Shown in pieces: positions 54,461 to 62,820 of a DNA stretch of 64,000 nt. The stretch is taken from contig NZ_QLYZ01000005.1 of the NCBI RefSeq assembly GCF_003350325.1, positions 207,750-271,749 on the forward strand, written 5' to 3'. Below the pieces are notes generated by a model, which was given only the letters and a program-made list of their open reading frames with translations, had not been told where the DNA came from and did not search any database. Source of the DNA: Vibrio rhodolitus. Its GTDB lineage: Bacteria > Pseudomonadota > Gammaproteobacteria > Enterobacterales > Vibrionaceae. Positions within the stretch are counted from its first letter, which is position 1; every line of letters starts with the position of its first letter. A program made the position numbers and the translations under genes.

Positions 54461-54770
54461 CTAATCTATTAGAATTCTCTGCATTCTATCTTGTAGCTTC
54501 TCAGCCGTCTTGTCTTTGATTGCTTGTAGGTTATGTATCCTCGCATCAGCGGGGCTGCCTTTCTCTCGCAATACACTCTTCAACTTCCACACGCTTTTGC
54601 CGCGCTCCAGTTCTACAAATATTGATTGAGGTATCTCTTTTACAACCATGAACAACAAGAAGTCCTATATAGAACGGATTCGGGCTTGTTGGCAGTTCTT
54701 CTGCCAACTTTGGCACATCAACTGCCAGTCTTGGCACGTTGAGTGCCAGTTTTGACATTTCGTCTGCCAA
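54461..54770 (-). pseudogene. Small plasmid-type gene, apparently frameshifted
   Basis: Two overlapping minus-strand frames appear to be one gene split by a one-base change near 54650-54660. The first (from 54770) has a 7-residue repeat (KLALNVP, RLAVDVP, KLAEELP) and then SPNPFYIGL. The second continues plausibly with FMVVKEIPQSIFVELERGKSVWKLKSVL to the stop at 54461. The heptad repeat mirrors the 21-bp DNA repeat in the same place. No family recognised. Alternatively both frames are by-products of the DNA repeat. Confidence 0.35.
54690..54769. repeat. Array of TGCCA/TGGCA palindromes with a 21-bp period
   Basis: Alternating half sites occur at fixed spacing: TGGCA 54690, TGCCA 54702, TGGCA 54711, TGCCA 54723, TGGCA 54732, TGCCA 54744, TGACA 54753, TGCCA 54765. 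Each TGCCA-N4-TGGCA is a 14-bp palindrome, repeated every 21 bp, exactly two helical turns. Such phased sites are typical of iterons, partition centromeres or oriT accessory binding sites. The array lies upstream of the recombinase/relaxase block. Confidence 0.75.
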
Positions 54771-55068
54771 TAGGTGGATCTAGGTTAACTGCTACCATAG
54801 CTTTCAGTTTTACAAACAGGATCAGCTTGGATTTTGGGTGATTTAGTTCTTTTTGTATAAACACTTCATTTATATGTGTAAATATCGATAAATAACATTT
54901 AGTTATTAAATTTCAACTATATAATAATAAAATATTATTGATGTGAATCCATTTGATTTATTATGTGCTTTTTTGCAAGTGGCTGATTTCTGTGAATTTT
55001 TCAGATTTACAGTTTTTCCCGTGTTGGTTAGAGTGCGCTCAAGTCAACTCCCTACTGAGGATAAAATC

Positions 55069-56136
55069 GTGTTAAATCAGAAACTAAAATCAAAACAGCG
55101 TTACATTACTTTCTCTGACTTTGTCGAAGTCTTCAAACGAAGTGTTCGAAACGCCCACCAGAAGTCTACGAAAAATGCGGACGATTCGAAGCTAAATCAG
55201 TTGAACCAGGTCTTCGGTGAGTACGATATCGCAGATATACAGCATGTAGATATCCTAGAGTGGATGTATGATGTGGAAGAAAAAAAACGTTATAAAAACA
55301 AAACATTGAATGAGTATTTTCGCCTGCTAAGAGCTGTTTTCAATGTTGCTTTACACAATAAAAACATAACCGAGTCACCAATGGCAGGAATTAAAAATAG
55401 GAGCTTAGATGAGTATGACTCTGCATTCCCATTTACCTTAAAAGAGCTAAGAACTTTTGAAAAAACGTTGACGGCTATCGATAGTGGTAAAGCCCTTTGC
55501 CTTGTTATGGCATATAGCGGTCTGCGAACATGTGAAGCTATCGCCTTAAGAACTTCAGATGTAGATCTGAAAAATAAGACCCTTACAGTTCAAAACTCTA
55601 TGGTAATGGGTGAACTGAAATGTACAAAAACCGTACATTCACAACGCAAGATCCCAATCAATAGTAGTTTACATACTATTTTAAGAGAGCAACTCAAACG
55701 TGCAGCTAACCATAGCGAAGTGAAATTAAATCGCGTAGGCCGCGATGGTAAAACTCGCACTCAAGAGAAATGTATTTTTCTGTTTACTGATCAAAATGGA
55801 AATCATTTTAGAGATGTAAAAGATGTCACTCAAAAATTCTGGAAGAAGTTCATTAAAGACGCGGATCAATTGCATCTGAAAACATACTGTGAGTCGATCG
55901 AAGCAAGGGGTATTTCACAGATGCGTCACACATTCGCTAGTCACGCGTTGACAGCGGGAGTGAACAAGGATTGGTTGGCGAAAGTCATGGGGCATGCTGA
56001 TACAGAAATGATTGATAAAGTTTATGCGAAGTGGATAGTCGAAGATGCAGAAGACCAAACCAACATACTAGATCTGCATTTTAAGAAGAAAGCCGCTAAC
56101 ACGAACGGTAAAGATCTATTTGATGAGGTGGCATAA
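55069..56136 (+). CDS. Second tyrosine recombinase
   Basis: The frame is open from a GTG at 54943, but a GTG at 55069 with GAGG 8 bp upstream gives a normal N-terminus (VLNQKLKSKQRYITFSDFVEVF), 355 residues. A core-binding domain (TLNEYFRLLRAVFNVALHNKN) precedes the catalytic domain with arginine in AYSGLRTCEAIALR, the motif SQMRHTFASHAL, KVMGHADTEMIDKVYAKW with the presumed tyrosine near the end, and a lysine beta-hairpin region (LKCTKTVHSQRKIPI). It is not next to an att end and is followed by a relaxase in the same direction, so it probably belongs to the inner plasmid-like module. Stop overlaps the next small frame. Confidence 0.88.
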   Translation: MLNQKLKSKQRYITFSDFVEVFKRSVRNAHQKSTKNADDSKLNQLNQVFGEYDIADIQHVDILEWMYDVEEKKRYKNKTLNEYFRLLRAVFNVALHNKNITESPMAGIKNRSLDEYDSAFPFTLKELRTFEKTLTAIDSGKALCLVMAYSGLRTCEAIALRTSDVDLKNKTLTVQNSMVMGELKCTKTVHSQRKIPINSSLHTILREQLKRAANHSEVKLNRVGRDGKTRTQEKCIFLFTDQNGNHFRDVKDVTQKFWKKFIKDADQLHLKTYCESIEARGISQMRHTFASHALTAGVNKDWLAKVMGHADTEMIDKVYAKWIVEDAEDQTNILDLHFKKKAANTNGKDLFDEVA

Positions 56137-56264
56137 TGGCTGGTAGTAGAAATCAGAAACCTACATCGTATCAATACCTGTTTATAAAGCATGGTGGTTT
56201 TGAATTTGCGTTGAGGGCTATTTGTGCTAGGAGGAGCTATGCAGCCTATACGCTTATTCTTTAG
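56136..56264 (+). CDS. Small frame (42 codons) coupling recombinase and relaxase
   Basis: Its ATG overlaps the recombinase stop (TAATG) and its stop lies inside the relaxase gene, so it spans the gap between them. The encoded peptide (MAGSRNQKPTSYQYLFIKHG) has no recognised family. It may be a true small protein or only a translational coupler. Low confidence as a gene product. Confidence 0.35.
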   Translation: MAGSRNQKPTSYQYLFIKHGGFEFALRAICARRSYAAYTLIL

Positions 56265-57795
56265 TATCGCTAACTTTACTTATAGTTCAATAGACAGAAA
56301 AGCCCTTAAAAACTCACTTGCTCACTCTTTGCGTATACCCCTTTTGCAGGTGAAGACTTTGGAATGGCGTGATGAACTTGCTGGTTGTAACCTGATTACT
56401 CGCTATGAGAAAACGGAAAAGCTGTCTCAGCTCAACGATGAAGAAAAGGAGGAGATTTTATATAATCTCCTACCAGAACCAAGGGTCGCTAACCGTGAGG
56501 TTAAATTAAAGAAACGGGCGCAATCTAAACGCAGACTAAAAAATGCAATTGCATCAGAGCTGAACCTTGGTAATCACGATGCTGCTAACTTAATGAAACG
56601 TTGGCATGAAGTGCGTGATGATCAAGCGATTCCGCCAAGCTGGTGGCGCAAGCTTCGTGATAACCCACCAGCTATGGCGAGAGTTAAGCAGCGTATGTCA
56701 ATGCTCACTGAGTATTTTGATCTGCACAACGAGTTATGTTCGGCCGAGCCTCGAAGCAACCAAGGTTATCTGCAAGAGGTCGTTTTCAAAATTCCACATA
56801 GGTGGAAAGTTGATACTAGTATTGTTCCACTGGAACAATACTCCGAAATGGTAACGGCATTCTATAGGGAATATTTTCCCGATTATGATGTCATCCTAGT
56901 CTTAAGTCATCATGACGAAAGGTTACTTAATACGGATACTGGTGCTCATTGTCATGTGTATGTCTCTACGCTAAATGAACAAACCAGGAAACGTGATTTA
57001 CTAAAACAGCAGCGTATCGAAACAGCGAAATTTCAACGTTCGTTCGGCCCAGTGCATAGGACTGAGTTACTGCCTTTTGATGGAAAATTGCAAGGCTGGC
57101 AGGTATCTAACTCGCAATTTGAATTTGATAGGATGTTTTACTCGTTTGTGAATGCTCGCTATCTGAATAGCCTCGGCATATCGGCAGAATTTTGCCCTGA
57201 AGCTGAGCGACGTTCACAGCAGCGTAGAGCCATGAATATTCAATCGACGCTACCCAAGGCACAACGCAGCTTTAACCTTGAGAGTATGGTTAAAGAAGAA
57301 GTCGCAAACGAACGAAAGGCGTTAGCTAAGATTCAGCAATTACTGTCTTCGACAGAGAATCAATTAGCGAAGAAGCAAGATGCGTTACTCATGGTGCAAA
57401 TGAAACATGCTGAAGAGTTGGTTCGATTTGATATTGAGACAAAACAGAGAAACGACAAGCTATCTTTCTTGGATACTGAAATCAACACCAAAACTGAGGA
57501 GCTTGCGCAGGTTAAAGCTGCTCTGGGACTCATGAGGAGCCAGTTGGCAGAGGTCACTGCCAAAGTTAAAACAACGATAGTGGCGTTGGTTGAAGCTAGT
57601 TTTATGCGGCTAGTGATGAAAGCAAACAAGAGACCTGTATTGGTTGAAAAGTTCACCAGTATGTTTATCGACAACCTTAATGAAAACCTACCAGGTTTTT
57701 TGCAGCCACTAGCACTTTCTGCTCAATCTCTAATGACCAGCGAGAAAGCGGAGAAAGTCTTTCGAGCTTCTATCTCAGAGAACGAACTTTCCTAA
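56239..57795 (+). CDS. MobV-type relaxase/plasmid recombination enzyme (Pre/Mob)
   Basis: The ATG at 56239 behind AGGAGGAG gives 518 residues; a GTG at 56224 is less likely. Residues about 200-240 show the third relaxase motif of the Pre/Mob family: LSHHDERLLNTDTGAHCHVYVSTLN, with clustered metal-binding histidines, preceded by the region FKIPHRWKVDTSIVPLEQY. The last 180 residues are a long coiled coil (LAKIQQLLSSTENQLAKKQDALL), as in other MobV proteins. It would nick DNA at an oriT and lead single-strand transfer with help from a conjugative element. N-terminal catalytic tyrosine not identified, as is usual by eye for MobV. It is part of the plasmid-like block. Confidence 0.75.
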   Translation: MQPIRLFFSIANFTYSSIDRKALKNSLAHSLRIPLLQVKTLEWRDELAGCNLITRYEKTEKLSQLNDEEKEEILYNLLPEPRVANREVKLKKRAQSKRRLKNAIASELNLGNHDAANLMKRWHEVRDDQAIPPSWWRKLRDNPPAMARVKQRMSMLTEYFDLHNELCSAEPRSNQGYLQEVVFKIPHRWKVDTSIVPLEQYSEMVTAFYREYFPDYDVILVLSHHDERLLNTDTGAHCHVYVSTLNEQTRKRDLLKQQRIETAKFQRSFGPVHRTELLPFDGKLQGWQVSNSQFEFDRMFYSFVNARYLNSLGISAEFCPEAERRSQQRRAMNIQSTLPKAQRSFNLESMVKEEVANERKALAKIQQLLSSTENQLAKKQDALLMVQMKHAEELVRFDIETKQRNDKLSFLDTEINTKTEELAQVKAALGLMRSQLAEVTAKVKTTIVALVEASFMRLVMKANKRPVLVEKFTSMFIDNLNENLPGFLQPLALSAQSLMTSEKAEKVFRASISENELS

Positions 57796-57800
57796 CAAAA

Positions 57801-57836
57801 ACCTGTCTTTTTTAACCATACCTAAAAGAGACAGGT
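57801..57836 (+). terminator. Terminator after the relaxase gene
   Basis: ACCTGTCT/AGACAGGT stem, with T and A runs extending the pairing, 6 bp after the stop. Confidence 0.65.
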
Positions 57837-57863
57837 CACTCCTCACAAATCTCCATTTAAAAA

Positions 57864-57908
57864 ACAGTTTAAAATAGACACTACATTATGGACAGTTTAA
57901 AGTAGACA
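57864..57908 (+). repeat. 17-bp direct repeats upstream of the resolvase gene
   Basis: ACAGTTTAAAATAGACA at 57864-57880 and ACAGTTTAAAGTAGACA at 57892-57908 differ by one base, spaced 28 bp start to start. Location just before the resolvase start suggests res subsites or repressor sites. Confidence 0.65.
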
Positions 57909-57933
57909 AATAGCCATTTCAGGAACGTGTAAA

Positions 57934-58548
57934 ATGATAAGAGCTTACTTAAGAGCCTCGACGGATGAGCAAGACTCCTCTCGCGCAAAACAAGAGTTAC
58001 GAGAATTCGTAAAATCCCATAATCTACAGATTGCGTCTTTCTACCAGGAGAATATCTCTGGTACAGCAGCCGATCGTCCTGAGCTAGATCGGCTCATTGA
58101 AGACTCTGAAGATGGTGATGTTCTATTGATTGAAAAAATGGATCGATTGACACGCTTGCCATTTCAAGTCTGGGAAACACTGAAAGCACGAATCAAAGCT
58201 AAAGGGATATCAATCGTTGTTGTCGATCAACCTATGACCCACCAGTCTCTATCTGATGTAGATGTGTCAGTATCGGCAATTCAGCAGGCGTTAACCAACT
58301 TCATGTTGGATCTGGGCGCAGCTATGGCTCGTGATGACTACGAAACGCGCCAAAAACGTGCTCAGCAAGGTATAGCAAAAGCAAAGAGAGAAGGGCGCTA
58401 TAAAGGACGACCTGTTAACGCAGAGACCGCACAAAAGTGCCGAACTGTTCATTTGCTAGTTTCTGACGGTGAAACCGTCAGTGCTGCATGTAAAGCACAG
58501 GGTGTAGGTAGAGCAACGTATTACAAGTACCTATCCGCCCAAGGCTGA
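57934..58548 (+). CDS. Serine recombinase (resolvase/invertase family)
   Basis: A 204-residue small serine recombinase. The catalytic serine is in RAYLRASTDEQDSSRAKQEL (YLRAS), with the helix ISGTAADRPELDRLIEDSEDGDVLLIEKMDRLTR carrying the conserved arginines. A C-terminal helix-turn-helix (VSAACKAQGVGRATYYKYL) binds DNA. Members resolve plasmid multimers or transposon cointegrates, or invert segments. With direct repeats immediately upstream and a relaxase next door, multimer or cointegrate resolution in a former plasmid is the likely role. Confidence 0.9.
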   Translation: MIRAYLRASTDEQDSSRAKQELREFVKSHNLQIASFYQENISGTAADRPELDRLIEDSEDGDVLLIEKMDRLTRLPFQVWETLKARIKAKGISIVVVDQPMTHQSLSDVDVSVSAIQQALTNFMLDLGAAMARDDYETRQKRAQQGIAKAKREGRYKGRPVNAETAQKCRTVHLLVSDGETVSAACKAQGVGRATYYKYLSAQG

Positions 58549-58556
58549 CGGCTCAA

Positions 58557-58603
58557 ATATACTCTTTAACGTATAAACAGAAAATATACGCCATAGAGTA
58601 TAT
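58557..58603 (+). promoter_or_regulatory. Nested 47-bp palindromic operator of the HipB-like gene
   Basis: Outer arms ATATACTC (58557-58564) and GAGTATAT (58596-58603) and inner arms CGTATA (58570-58575) and TATACG (58585-58590) are placed with exact symmetry: 5-bp spacers on both sides and a 9-bp centre. It lies 37 bp upstream of the gene start and probably covers its promoter. HipB-type regulators bind such TATAC-type repeats. Confidence 0.75.
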
Positions 58604-58639
58604 GAGGATTTGAATTACTGGGTAAAAGGAAGATAGAAG

Positions 58640-58897
58640 ATGTATGTGAGTGATCCATTAGCGTTGGCAAACTGGATGCGAGAAGCAAGGCAAAACAGTG
58701 GATTGACACAAAAGCAGGCTTCAGAGTTAAGTGGGCTAAGGCAAGCAACGATATCTAAAATCGAAAATGACCCAGCATCTTGCTCGATCGAAACCTTGCT
58801 GCGCATAGCTAGAGTCTATCAATTAGAGCTTCACCTGTTGCCGAAACTAGCTAAGGGTGAGAGCTATAAGCACGAAATTTCTAAGCTGGATTGGTGA
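58640..58897 (+). CDS. HipB-like Xre regulator, without a HipA gene
   Basis: An 85-residue single helix-turn-helix protein. LANWMREARQNSGLTQKQASELSGLRQATISKIENDP is followed by IETLLRIARVYQLELHLLPK, the form seen in HipB antitoxins of the HipAB family. In complete systems HipB is followed at once by the HipA kinase toxin; here the next gene is on the opposite strand and unrelated, so it is an orphan or a remnant. The precise nested palindrome upstream supports autoregulation. It might control island genes instead. Confidence 0.82.
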   Translation: MYVSDPLALANWMREARQNSGLTQKQASELSGLRQATISKIENDPASCSIETLLRIARVYQLELHLLPKLAKGESYKHEISKLDW

Positions 58898-59006
58898 ATA
58901 AGTGGTACCAATATCAGTAAAAATTTGCTATTTGACTTAGTGACAATAGCCAAGAGTAAGTAATCTATAACAATCTTACTAATAAATCACTTAATGCAGT
59001 TCAAAG

Positions 59007-60065
59007 TTAGGAGCCGTAAGTAAAGTTATATAAATTTGGAAACATCACCTCGCTACCAAGTTTTTTGGATAAATCACCATAACCATAATACCGCATTAGC
59101 TTTATATAACTTACAAAAAGTATCTCAAGCACAAACTTATCTAACAGTTTATTCTCAATATCAAGAAACTCTTTAAACGTCCGCTCATCTAATTCTATGT
59201 AACCATTTTCATTACGACAAAATTCGTATGCCGAAAGACTAATTACATTAGACATTTTTATAATATCACTTCCTAATACATCTTCGTCGTGTTCATTATT
59301 CATGAAACAACGAATCTCATTATAGAATTCATCACGAGACATAGGTACTTTACCATTGTTATGGTAATTAAATCTAATAAACTCATGAAGCCTAACTTCT
59401 AATTCTAATCTCGAGAAGAGATATGACTCATGAGAAGAAGGATTATTCGACAATAATAATCTCTCAAGATTAGTTCTATTTTCATATATAACTTCAGCCA
59501 AATCGCTCTTTGAATACTGAACCAAATGCATATGCTCGTGAGAAATTGTTCTTTCTTCACGCTTGCTGCCTTTATTATTTATAAAGATTAGATTCCCCTT
59601 AACAGGAGATACATGGCCAAGCACATGTTTTTCAACAAAAATGCCCTTTATCAACTGTTTAATGATTGCAGTGAACACTTTGATAACTGAGAAAAGAAAG
59701 TGAGCAAATAAAATCGGACTTGCTAACAGAATCATAAGTGACGCGAAGGTTATGAATATTAACCAAACAAATTTATTATTGTTACGAATATAGTTCGATT
59801 TTATTACTGCTTCACCTATTGAATCCCGAACTGAACTAATTGAAAGCTCCAACTCCTTTAATGGTTTAAGGTATTCCCTACCTAATAAGGTAACGTGCCA
59901 ATAATTTATAATGATTATCGGCAGATTTGCAATTATAGCTTTAAACTTTCCTATAGCAGTATAGCAAATGTCAAAATTAAAATCAGTGAAATCAGTTTTC
60001 CCCATTCCAGGGAAAGGAAATATAACAAAATCTTTCTTAAATTGATTTATACTTTTTCTTTTCAT
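59007..60065 (-). CDS. Membrane protein with HExxH metalloprotease motif
   Basis: About 352 residues from the ATG at 60065 (a GTG at 60077 is also in frame). Two hydrophobic segments near residues 40-55 and 99-131 anchor it in the membrane. A zinc-binding HEHMH (H-E-x-x-H, residues 176-180) lies in RTISHEHMHLVQYSK, with the glutamate-rich FSRLELEVRLHEF about 45 residues further as a possible third ligand. No named family recognised. Very AT-rich. It lies 40 bp behind the NERD-helicase gene on the same strand and is the last gene of that cluster, so the two are probably co-expressed. Confidence 0.72.
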   Translation of the reverse strand: MKRKSINQFKKDFVIFPFPGMGKTDFTDFNFDICYTAIGKFKAIIANLPIIIINYWHVTLLGREYLKPLKELELSISSVRDSIGEAVIKSNYIRNNNKFVWLIFITFASLMILLASPILFAHFLFSVIKVFTAIIKQLIKGIFVEKHVLGHVSPVKGNLIFINNKGSKREERTISHEHMHLVQYSKSDLAEVIYENRTNLERLLLSNNPSSHESYLFSRLELEVRLHEFIRFNYHNNGKVPMSRDEFYNEIRCFMNNEHDEDVLGSDIIKMSNVISLSAYEFCRNENGYIELDERTFKEFLDIENKLLDKFVLEILFVSYIKLMRYYGYGDLSKKLGSEVMFPNLYNFTYGS

Positions 60066-60105
60066 GTTTATACTCACAATTAATAGTAATTAGTAATATT
60101 GGTTA

Positions 60106-62016
60106 TCACTGTTTTATATTACTACTGAAAAATCCTTTATATCTACTATCATAGCAATCAAAAATAACCAAATTTTTCCTTGCTCTAGTTATACCTGTAT
60201 ATACCATTTCTTCGTGATCATCATTTAACAAAATGCAAAATACTGTGTCTGACTCCAACCCCTTGAAACTATGGGTAGTAGACATTTTTATAACGCCAGA
60301 GTTCTGCATGAAAAAGCATTTCTTCCTTCGTCTGATTTTTTCTATTCTATTGACACGTTCCTTTCCTGTAATATGTTCTATCTGCCTTAAATCATCTTCA
60401 TCCTCAAACATAATTTTAGTTTTTTCAACACTACGTATTTTCTTTTCGATGGAAATAAGAGGTTCAACCTTAGAACATATTATTGCTATGTCATTTGGAT
60501 TTATACTTTTCTCTTTTACATAAGAGTTGATCAAGTCAATAACATTCTCTGTATTAATACTCGAGCCATAAGATTCATATGCTAGTAAGTCAAAGTTCAT
60601 ACTTCCTTGGATATAATTCGATTCAAATACATCACTATCACTATATTTACTTACCAGAAACTCTTCCTGGAAGCTTTTGAAGAGCTGAATTAAAGGCGTA
60701 TCAATTTCTGATCGATACGATTTACTCAACTTAACCCAACGTCCGAAGCCTTGTACTAACGCTGACTCTCTTTTATTATCATCACGCTCATAAATATTTT
60801 GAGATTGATCACCAAATAAAATCATTTCACCATTAGGTTCAAGGAAACAATCTCGAATAATCTTTATCCAATCTGGTTCATAATCTTGTACCTCATCAAT
60901 AAATATTGTTTTATATTTTTCAGTTATAGGCAGAGACTCAAATAAGTTTCGATCCTTATACAGTTTTTCAAGCTTCTCTTTATCTGTGCCTTGGTATTTT
61001 TCTAACAACGGAGCTACATCTAAACCATACTCATTTAGTTTATTATTGATAAAACCATGGTAATGCATGATTTCAAACTGATTACCTGCTCCTTTGCATT
61101 GAATCTGCGAAATCTTATCGCGAATGTAGTGCCTCAAAGTAATGTTGTATGTGAGAATTAAAACTTCACTATCATGCCGTTCAAAGGCACTTATCGCTCG
61201 TTTTGCGAGAATTGAAGTTTTTCCACAACCAGCCACCCCTTTTACCTTACGTTTTTCAGATACGCTATTAATTAAAGATTCTTGCTTTCTATCAAATACT
61301 ATAGGTAAACCTTGGTCTAAAATGTGAGTAGGAGGAGATAGCCTACGGATGAAGTCAAGATATATGTCATTCGTAAAAAGATTGTTCTTCCTCATTCCCT
61401 TTATTTTAGATACAAGATCATTAATATTATCTTTACCATAAGAGATGTAAGCGTCGCGAGAAATTTGTTTTATCTTATTACTTAAATACTTTTGTTTTTT
61501 ATCATACTCAAAATGTTCTATCTCTCTGTTCTTTATAGAAGAATTTAATAAATTCAACTCCATTCTTACTTCATTTTCTGGAGTTTGGTATAGCTCCTTA
61601 ATCTCTAACTTGCTTGCGCAGTTAAAATATACATACGTACCAATTACATTATAAAAGTTTCTATTTACTAGCTCTTTTAAACCTAAAATAGGGAGGTGCA
61701 ATTCAAACATATTCTGTTTGTATCTGAAAACTTGTGTTTGAGGTGAGCGAATGACGCGATCTTTGATTAACCACTTGTTGTCCTTTGTTACTACATAGTT
61801 ATTAACTGACCAATCTTTAACCTCTATAATAATAGCCCCGTAATCTCTTTTTACGATAACTATGTCAGGTCTGTCTCCATCAAGAAATGCGTTAAAAAAC
61901 ACCTCATATGATTCATCAAGACTTTCATCTATTTTTTTCAGGAGATACAGTTCACCTTCAGTTGGTTTAACAGTTAGCCTTTCAATATTGCTCCAGGAAG
62001 GATAGATCTTAGCCAT
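60106..62016 (-). CDS. NERD-domain nuclease fused to UvrD/Rep-type helicase
   Basis: A 636-residue fusion. Residues about 15-130 form a NERD nuclease-related domain with D51 in DRPDIVIV and the catalytic IIIEVKDW (E65, K67). Residues about 240-630 are a superfamily 1 helicase: Walker A GVAGCGKTSIL (260-270), Walker B IFIDEVQDYEPDW, motif III ILFGDQSQNIYE, motif V-like THSFKGLESDTVF and motif VI YTGITRARKNLVIF. Proteins of this layout occur in defence islands and are thought to attack foreign DNA. It is followed by the HExxH membrane protein gene (about 40 bp) and preceded by two lipoprotein genes separated by a hairpin. Phage defence is an inference. Confidence 0.85.
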   Translation of the reverse strand: MAKIYPSWSNIERLTVKPTEGELYLLKKIDESLDESYEVFFNAFLDGDRPDIVIVKRDYGAIIIEVKDWSVNNYVVTKDNKWLIKDRVIRSPQTQVFRYKQNMFELHLPILGLKELVNRNFYNVIGTYVYFNCASKLEIKELYQTPENEVRMELNLLNSSIKNREIEHFEYDKKQKYLSNKIKQISRDAYISYGKDNINDLVSKIKGMRKNNLFTNDIYLDFIRRLSPPTHILDQGLPIVFDRKQESLINSVSEKRKVKGVAGCGKTSILAKRAISAFERHDSEVLILTYNITLRHYIRDKISQIQCKGAGNQFEIMHYHGFINNKLNEYGLDVAPLLEKYQGTDKEKLEKLYKDRNLFESLPITEKYKTIFIDEVQDYEPDWIKIIRDCFLEPNGEMILFGDQSQNIYERDDNKRESALVQGFGRWVKLSKSYRSEIDTPLIQLFKSFQEEFLVSKYSDSDVFESNYIQGSMNFDLLAYESYGSSINTENVIDLINSYVKEKSINPNDIAIICSKVEPLISIEKKIRSVEKTKIMFEDEDDLRQIEHITGKERVNRIEKIRRRKKCFFMQNSGVIKMSTTHSFKGLESDTVFCILLNDDHEEMVYTGITRARKNLVIFDCYDSRYKGFFSSNIKQ

Positions 62017-62123
62017 ACAGATTTCCGCATTAATGCTTGGTTAGATGGGACATGCATTAGATTAGTGCTATCGAAATAGAATATGAAATTCTAATTGTAG
62101 AAATTAACTCGATTTAAATTTTT

Positions 62124-62147
62124 GAGCCTCATCTTTTGATGAGGCTC
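62124..62147. terminator. Hairpin between lipoprotein pair and NERD-helicase gene
   Basis: A perfect 10-bp stem GAGCCTCATC/GATGAGGCTC with a TTTT loop, 21 bp beyond the leftward lipoprotein gene. It probably ends or attenuates the lipoprotein transcript, though no clear T run follows on the minus strand. Confidence 0.6.
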
Positions 62148-62167
62148 TACTCGTTAACTTTTATTAA

Positions 62168-62806
62168 CTATTTGACACCGTGATTTTCAATACCTTTTCC
62201 AACACTTCGGATTAGATCATTTGTAGCATCAATTTTTTCGTCAGTTTTATCACTATGAGTTTCAATTGCCTTCGTCTCAGCAATTACACGCTTTTTTTGT
62301 TGCTCAATGATGAATAACTCTAACTCTTTAGCTTTTAAGTCTTGCTCTAGAGCTTTCGCAGCTTGTTCCTTTTGCTTCTCATCCTGTTCTTGTTTTAACT
62401 GTTCTTGAACTTTTAATTTCGCAGCGTATTCACGAGTCTGAGCAACCTCAGTAAAAGTCTGTCCGTTATCTAGATAAATGTGACCACTATTAAGCACCTG
62501 ACCATTTAAAAATAGAGTCATTTCACTACCAAAGCAGATATCTGCTTGTGCTACACCACCACTAACGTGTTTATAGCTGTAAACTAGGCAGTCTTTACCA
62601 ATACTTTGCTCATCGATGAGGAAAACAAATACTTGATCTCCAAATGGCACAGTAATAGAGCGCTTTGAGCCAGAGACTAGTGCACGCTCAGTGAAACCAT
62701 CTGCCCACTCCAAAGTCGCATTAGAACGCATCTTTTCAGGCTGCCCAACATTCGCACAGCCAGAAATAACAAGTAAGGCAGTCGCTAATATGATTTTCTT
62801 AAACAT
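62168..62806 (-). CDS. Lipoprotein with C-terminal coiled coil
   Basis: A 212-residue protein with a lipoprotein signal (MFKKIILATALLVISGC, lipobox ISGC) and a mature beta-type domain (WADGFTERALVSGSKRSITVPFGDQVFVFLI). The C-terminal 90 residues are a strongly charged coiled coil (LKVQEQLKQEQDEKQKEQAAKALEQDLKAKELEL). No family recognised. Its start lies 14 bp behind the stop of the other lipoprotein gene, so the pair is one operon; they may form a membrane complex. Relation to the NERD-helicase downstream is by position only. Confidence 0.72.
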   Translation of the reverse strand: MFKKIILATALLVISGCANVGQPEKMRSNATLEWADGFTERALVSGSKRSITVPFGDQVFVFLIDEQSIGKDCLVYSYKHVSGGVAQADICFGSEMTLFLNGQVLNSGHIYLDNGQTFTEVAQTREYAAKLKVQEQLKQEQDEKQKEQAAKALEQDLKAKELELFIIEQQKKRVIAETKAIETHSDKTDEKIDATNDLIRSVGKGIENHGVK

Positions 62807-62820
62807 TAATTCAATCAGCC

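Noticed and set aside
54690..54769. CRISPR array
   Set aside because: Half-site palindromes with 4/7-bp gaps, no unique spacers of suitable length, no cas genes nearby.
54943..55068. N-terminal extension of the second tyrosine recombinase from the GTG at 54943
   Set aside because: The extension has no ribosome binding site and is Phe/Cys rich, unlike the family; a GTG at 55069 with GAGG upstream fits better.
58640..58897. Complete HipAB toxin-antitoxin system
   Set aside because: No HipA kinase gene next to the HipB-like gene; the neighbour on the other strand is a membrane HExxH protein.
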